Shown here: positions 35,138-36,404 of the stretch, piece after piece
Position numbering within the stretch: position 1 is the stretch's first letter
How the letters are laid out: every line of letters begins with the position of its first letter
Source: Magnetococcales bacterium
GTDB lineage: Bacteria > Pseudomonadota > Magnetococcia > Magnetococcales > JADFZT01
Assembly: GCA_015232395.1 (NCBI GenBank)
Contig: JADFZT010000048.1
Location: 1 to 36,404 of the forward strand
DNA length: 36,404 nt
Direction: 5' to 3'
The notes under the pieces: model-generated
Told to the model about the DNA's origin: nothing
Database searches by the model: none
The model's input: the letters and a program-made list of their open reading frames with translations, nothing else
Made by a program: the position numbers and the translations under genes

Positions 35138-35451
35138 ATAGTTTGTTCCGGGAAAAAGATGCCAGGCGTCGCCATATTTGTTAATCTGGGCAGGCAGTGG
35201 CGCAATGGGAAGGATCCCGGGCCCCGGCCAAATTCCTTTCCGATTTTACCCCGGGCCACCCCTGCTTTACCAAAGGTGCCCAATCAGGCTGGCTTTGTCC
35301 AAAACCCTTTGGCTAACGGATGGCGCCGGGTGTCACAACCCTTTTTCCATGGGCTGGATTCTGGGGAAAGTAGAGGTTTCCCGGGCATCCGGCAAGAGGA
35401 ATCGGTGGATTTGAATCAGGCTGTCACATCGATAAAGAAGGAGGCCGTGCC
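35138..35451. other. Intergenic region between hslV and the bpt-like gene
   Basis: About 310 bases between divergent genes. They must contain the promoter of the rightward gene, but no clear element was recognised. Frames here are shadows without ribosome sites. Confidence 0.4.
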
Positions 35452-36249
35452 ATGAATGAAAAGGCCCACCACCTCCCAAAACCACCCCAGGTGGCCTTGC
35501 TGCTGACGCCTCGTCATGAATGTGGCTACCTTCCGGAGCAGGAAGCCGCCACCCTTTTTGTGGATCCAGGGCAAACCCTGACCCCCTCCCTCTATGCCTA
35601 TCTGGTGGATCGGGGCTTCCGGCGTAGCGGTGAACACGTCTACCGCCCCCACTGCCCCGCCTGCAACGCCTGCATTCCCGTGCGGGTGCCTGTCGAGCAG
35701 ATGAAATGGAGTAAAAGCCTGAAACGGGTCTGGAAGCGCAATCAGAGGCTCACCCACCTGGAGCAGCCAGCCTCCTACACCCCGGAATATTTCGACCTCT
35801 ACCGCCGCTACCAAAAAAACCGCCATCGGGGCGGCTCCATGGATAACCCCAAACCGGTCAATTTTACCGATTTTTTAACCTGCCCCTGGATGGACACCCG
35901 CTTTCATGAATTTCGTGAAGAGGGGGAGCTTAAGCTCGTGCTGGTACTGGACCATCTGCCCCAGGGATTGTCTGCGGTCTACTCCTTCTATGCCTCCGGT
36001 GAGGAGCGCCGCAGTCTCGGCACCTTTGCCATACTCTGGGCTGCCCGCCGAGCCCGGGCGCTGGGGCTTACGTGGCTCTATCTCGGCTATTGGATTCCCC
36101 AATGCCCGAAAATGGACTATAAGGCCCGCTTTCAACCCTTGGAGGGATTCCGAGGTCGGAGCTGGCAGCCCATTCGCATCAACCCCGACGGCTCCCTGGC
36201 CTCCCCCCCCTACGCCCCCGACCCCTCCATCAGGAGTGTGCCCAGCTAA
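35452..36249 (+). CDS. bpt: Aminoacyl-protein transferase (Bpt/Ate family, N-end rule)
   Basis: The 265-residue protein matches bacterial leucyl/arginyl-tRNA-protein transferases of the Bpt/Ate family, which add an amino acid to acidic protein N-termini to mark them for Clp degradation. It shows the conserved Cys pair in RPHCPACNACIPVRVP, the central YQKNRH motif and the C-terminal block GLTWLYLGYWIPQCPKMDYK. The ATG at 35452 has AGGAGG with a 7-nt gap. Bpt (leucyl, acting on Asp/Glu) is the usual bacterial activity; arginyl transfer cannot be excluded from sequence alone. Confidence 0.92.
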   Translation: MNEKAHHLPKPPQVALLLTPRHECGYLPEQEAATLFVDPGQTLTPSLYAYLVDRGFRRSGEHVYRPHCPACNACIPVRVPVEQMKWSKSLKRVWKRNQRLTHLEQPASYTPEYFDLYRRYQKNRHRGGSMDNPKPVNFTDFLTCPWMDTRFHEFREEGELKLVLVLDHLPQGLSAVYSFYASGEERRSLGTFAILWAARRARALGLTWLYLGYWIPQCPKMDYKARFQPLEGFRGRSWQPIRINPDGSLASPPYAPDPSIRSVPS

Positions 36250-36328
36250 ACAGCACACCTCTTTGCCTCACATCACCCTCTCCATGTGCCCAGATGAGCA
36301 GCTCTCCCTTTACTCCGTTTCTCACTCC

Positions 36329-36404
36329 TATAGTAGGTCTACCTCAGAATTGGACACTCTTCTCTGACTCGTCATCCCCGCGAAGGCGGGGATCCAGAGA
36401 GATA
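36329..36404 (-). repeat. MITE-like repeat, copy D, cut by the window edge
   Basis: The first 76 bases of the element are present, beginning TATAGT 79 nt after the stop of the bpt-like gene. It is nearly identical to the same end of copy A and includes the full proximal palindrome (36374-36393). The remainder lies beyond the window. Confidence 0.88.

Overview
The window looks like the chromosome of a motile, flagellated proteobacterium close to the Alphaproteobacteria. It carries a sigma-32-family factor with a recognisable RpoH box, HslVU behind a promoter of the alphaproteobacterial RpoH type, a CvpA/PurF/RadA block and a long flagellar operon. A candidate sulfur-globule-type secreted protein and many signalling genes would fit a sulfur-oxidising magnetotactic coccus (Magnetococcales-like). 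That lineage is an inference from gene content, and no magnetosome gene is present. Nothing here looks like a phage, a plasmid or a large genomic island.

Layout. (1) Positions 1-205 hold a probable remnant of a PIN-like toxin gene. (2) 331-5582 (minus) is a Gld-type ABC export operon: ATPase, a permease fused to a GldG-type auxiliary domain, a DUF4340 protein and a small membrane protein. (3) 5731-6168 (minus) encodes a secreted Gly/Asn/Trp/Tyr-rich protein. (4) 6806-7832 (plus) is rpoH, with a heat-shock-type promoter and an overlapping upstream reading frame. (5) 8433-10769 (plus) is a chemoreceptor with PilJ-type and zinc-binding (CZB) domains. (6) 18195-11133 (minus) is a four-gene signalling operon: phosphate-type periplasmic binding protein, giant hybrid kinase, receiver-PAS protein and receiver-kinase. 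(7) 19103-19987 holds small genes. (8) 27435-20417 (minus) is flgB-flgC-fliE-fliF-fliG-fliH-fliI. (9) 31349-27914 (minus) is radA-cvpA-purF. (10) 31996-31467 (minus) is a RelE-type toxin-antitoxin pair. (11) 33037-32090 (minus) encodes a SPOR protein. (12) 35061-33145 (minus) is hslVU. (13) 35452-36249 (plus) is an aminoacyl-protein transferase (bpt family).

How the genes work together. The heat-shock regulator (rpoH) and one of its classical targets (hslVU) are both present, each with a plausible RpoH-type promoter. The bpt enzyme belongs to the N-end rule pathway, so protein quality control is well represented. The binding-protein/kinase operon appears to be a complete sensory input and phosphorelay with no DNA-binding or enzymatic output of its own.

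The most unusual feature is a family of about 242-bp repeats (three complete copies plus one cut by the right edge). Each has short inverted ends and strong internal palindromes. Each sits 25-79 nt after the stop codon of a gene, always with the same end towards that gene, and the central stem shows compensatory base changes between copies. This suggests a mobile or domesticated 3'-untranslated RNA element.
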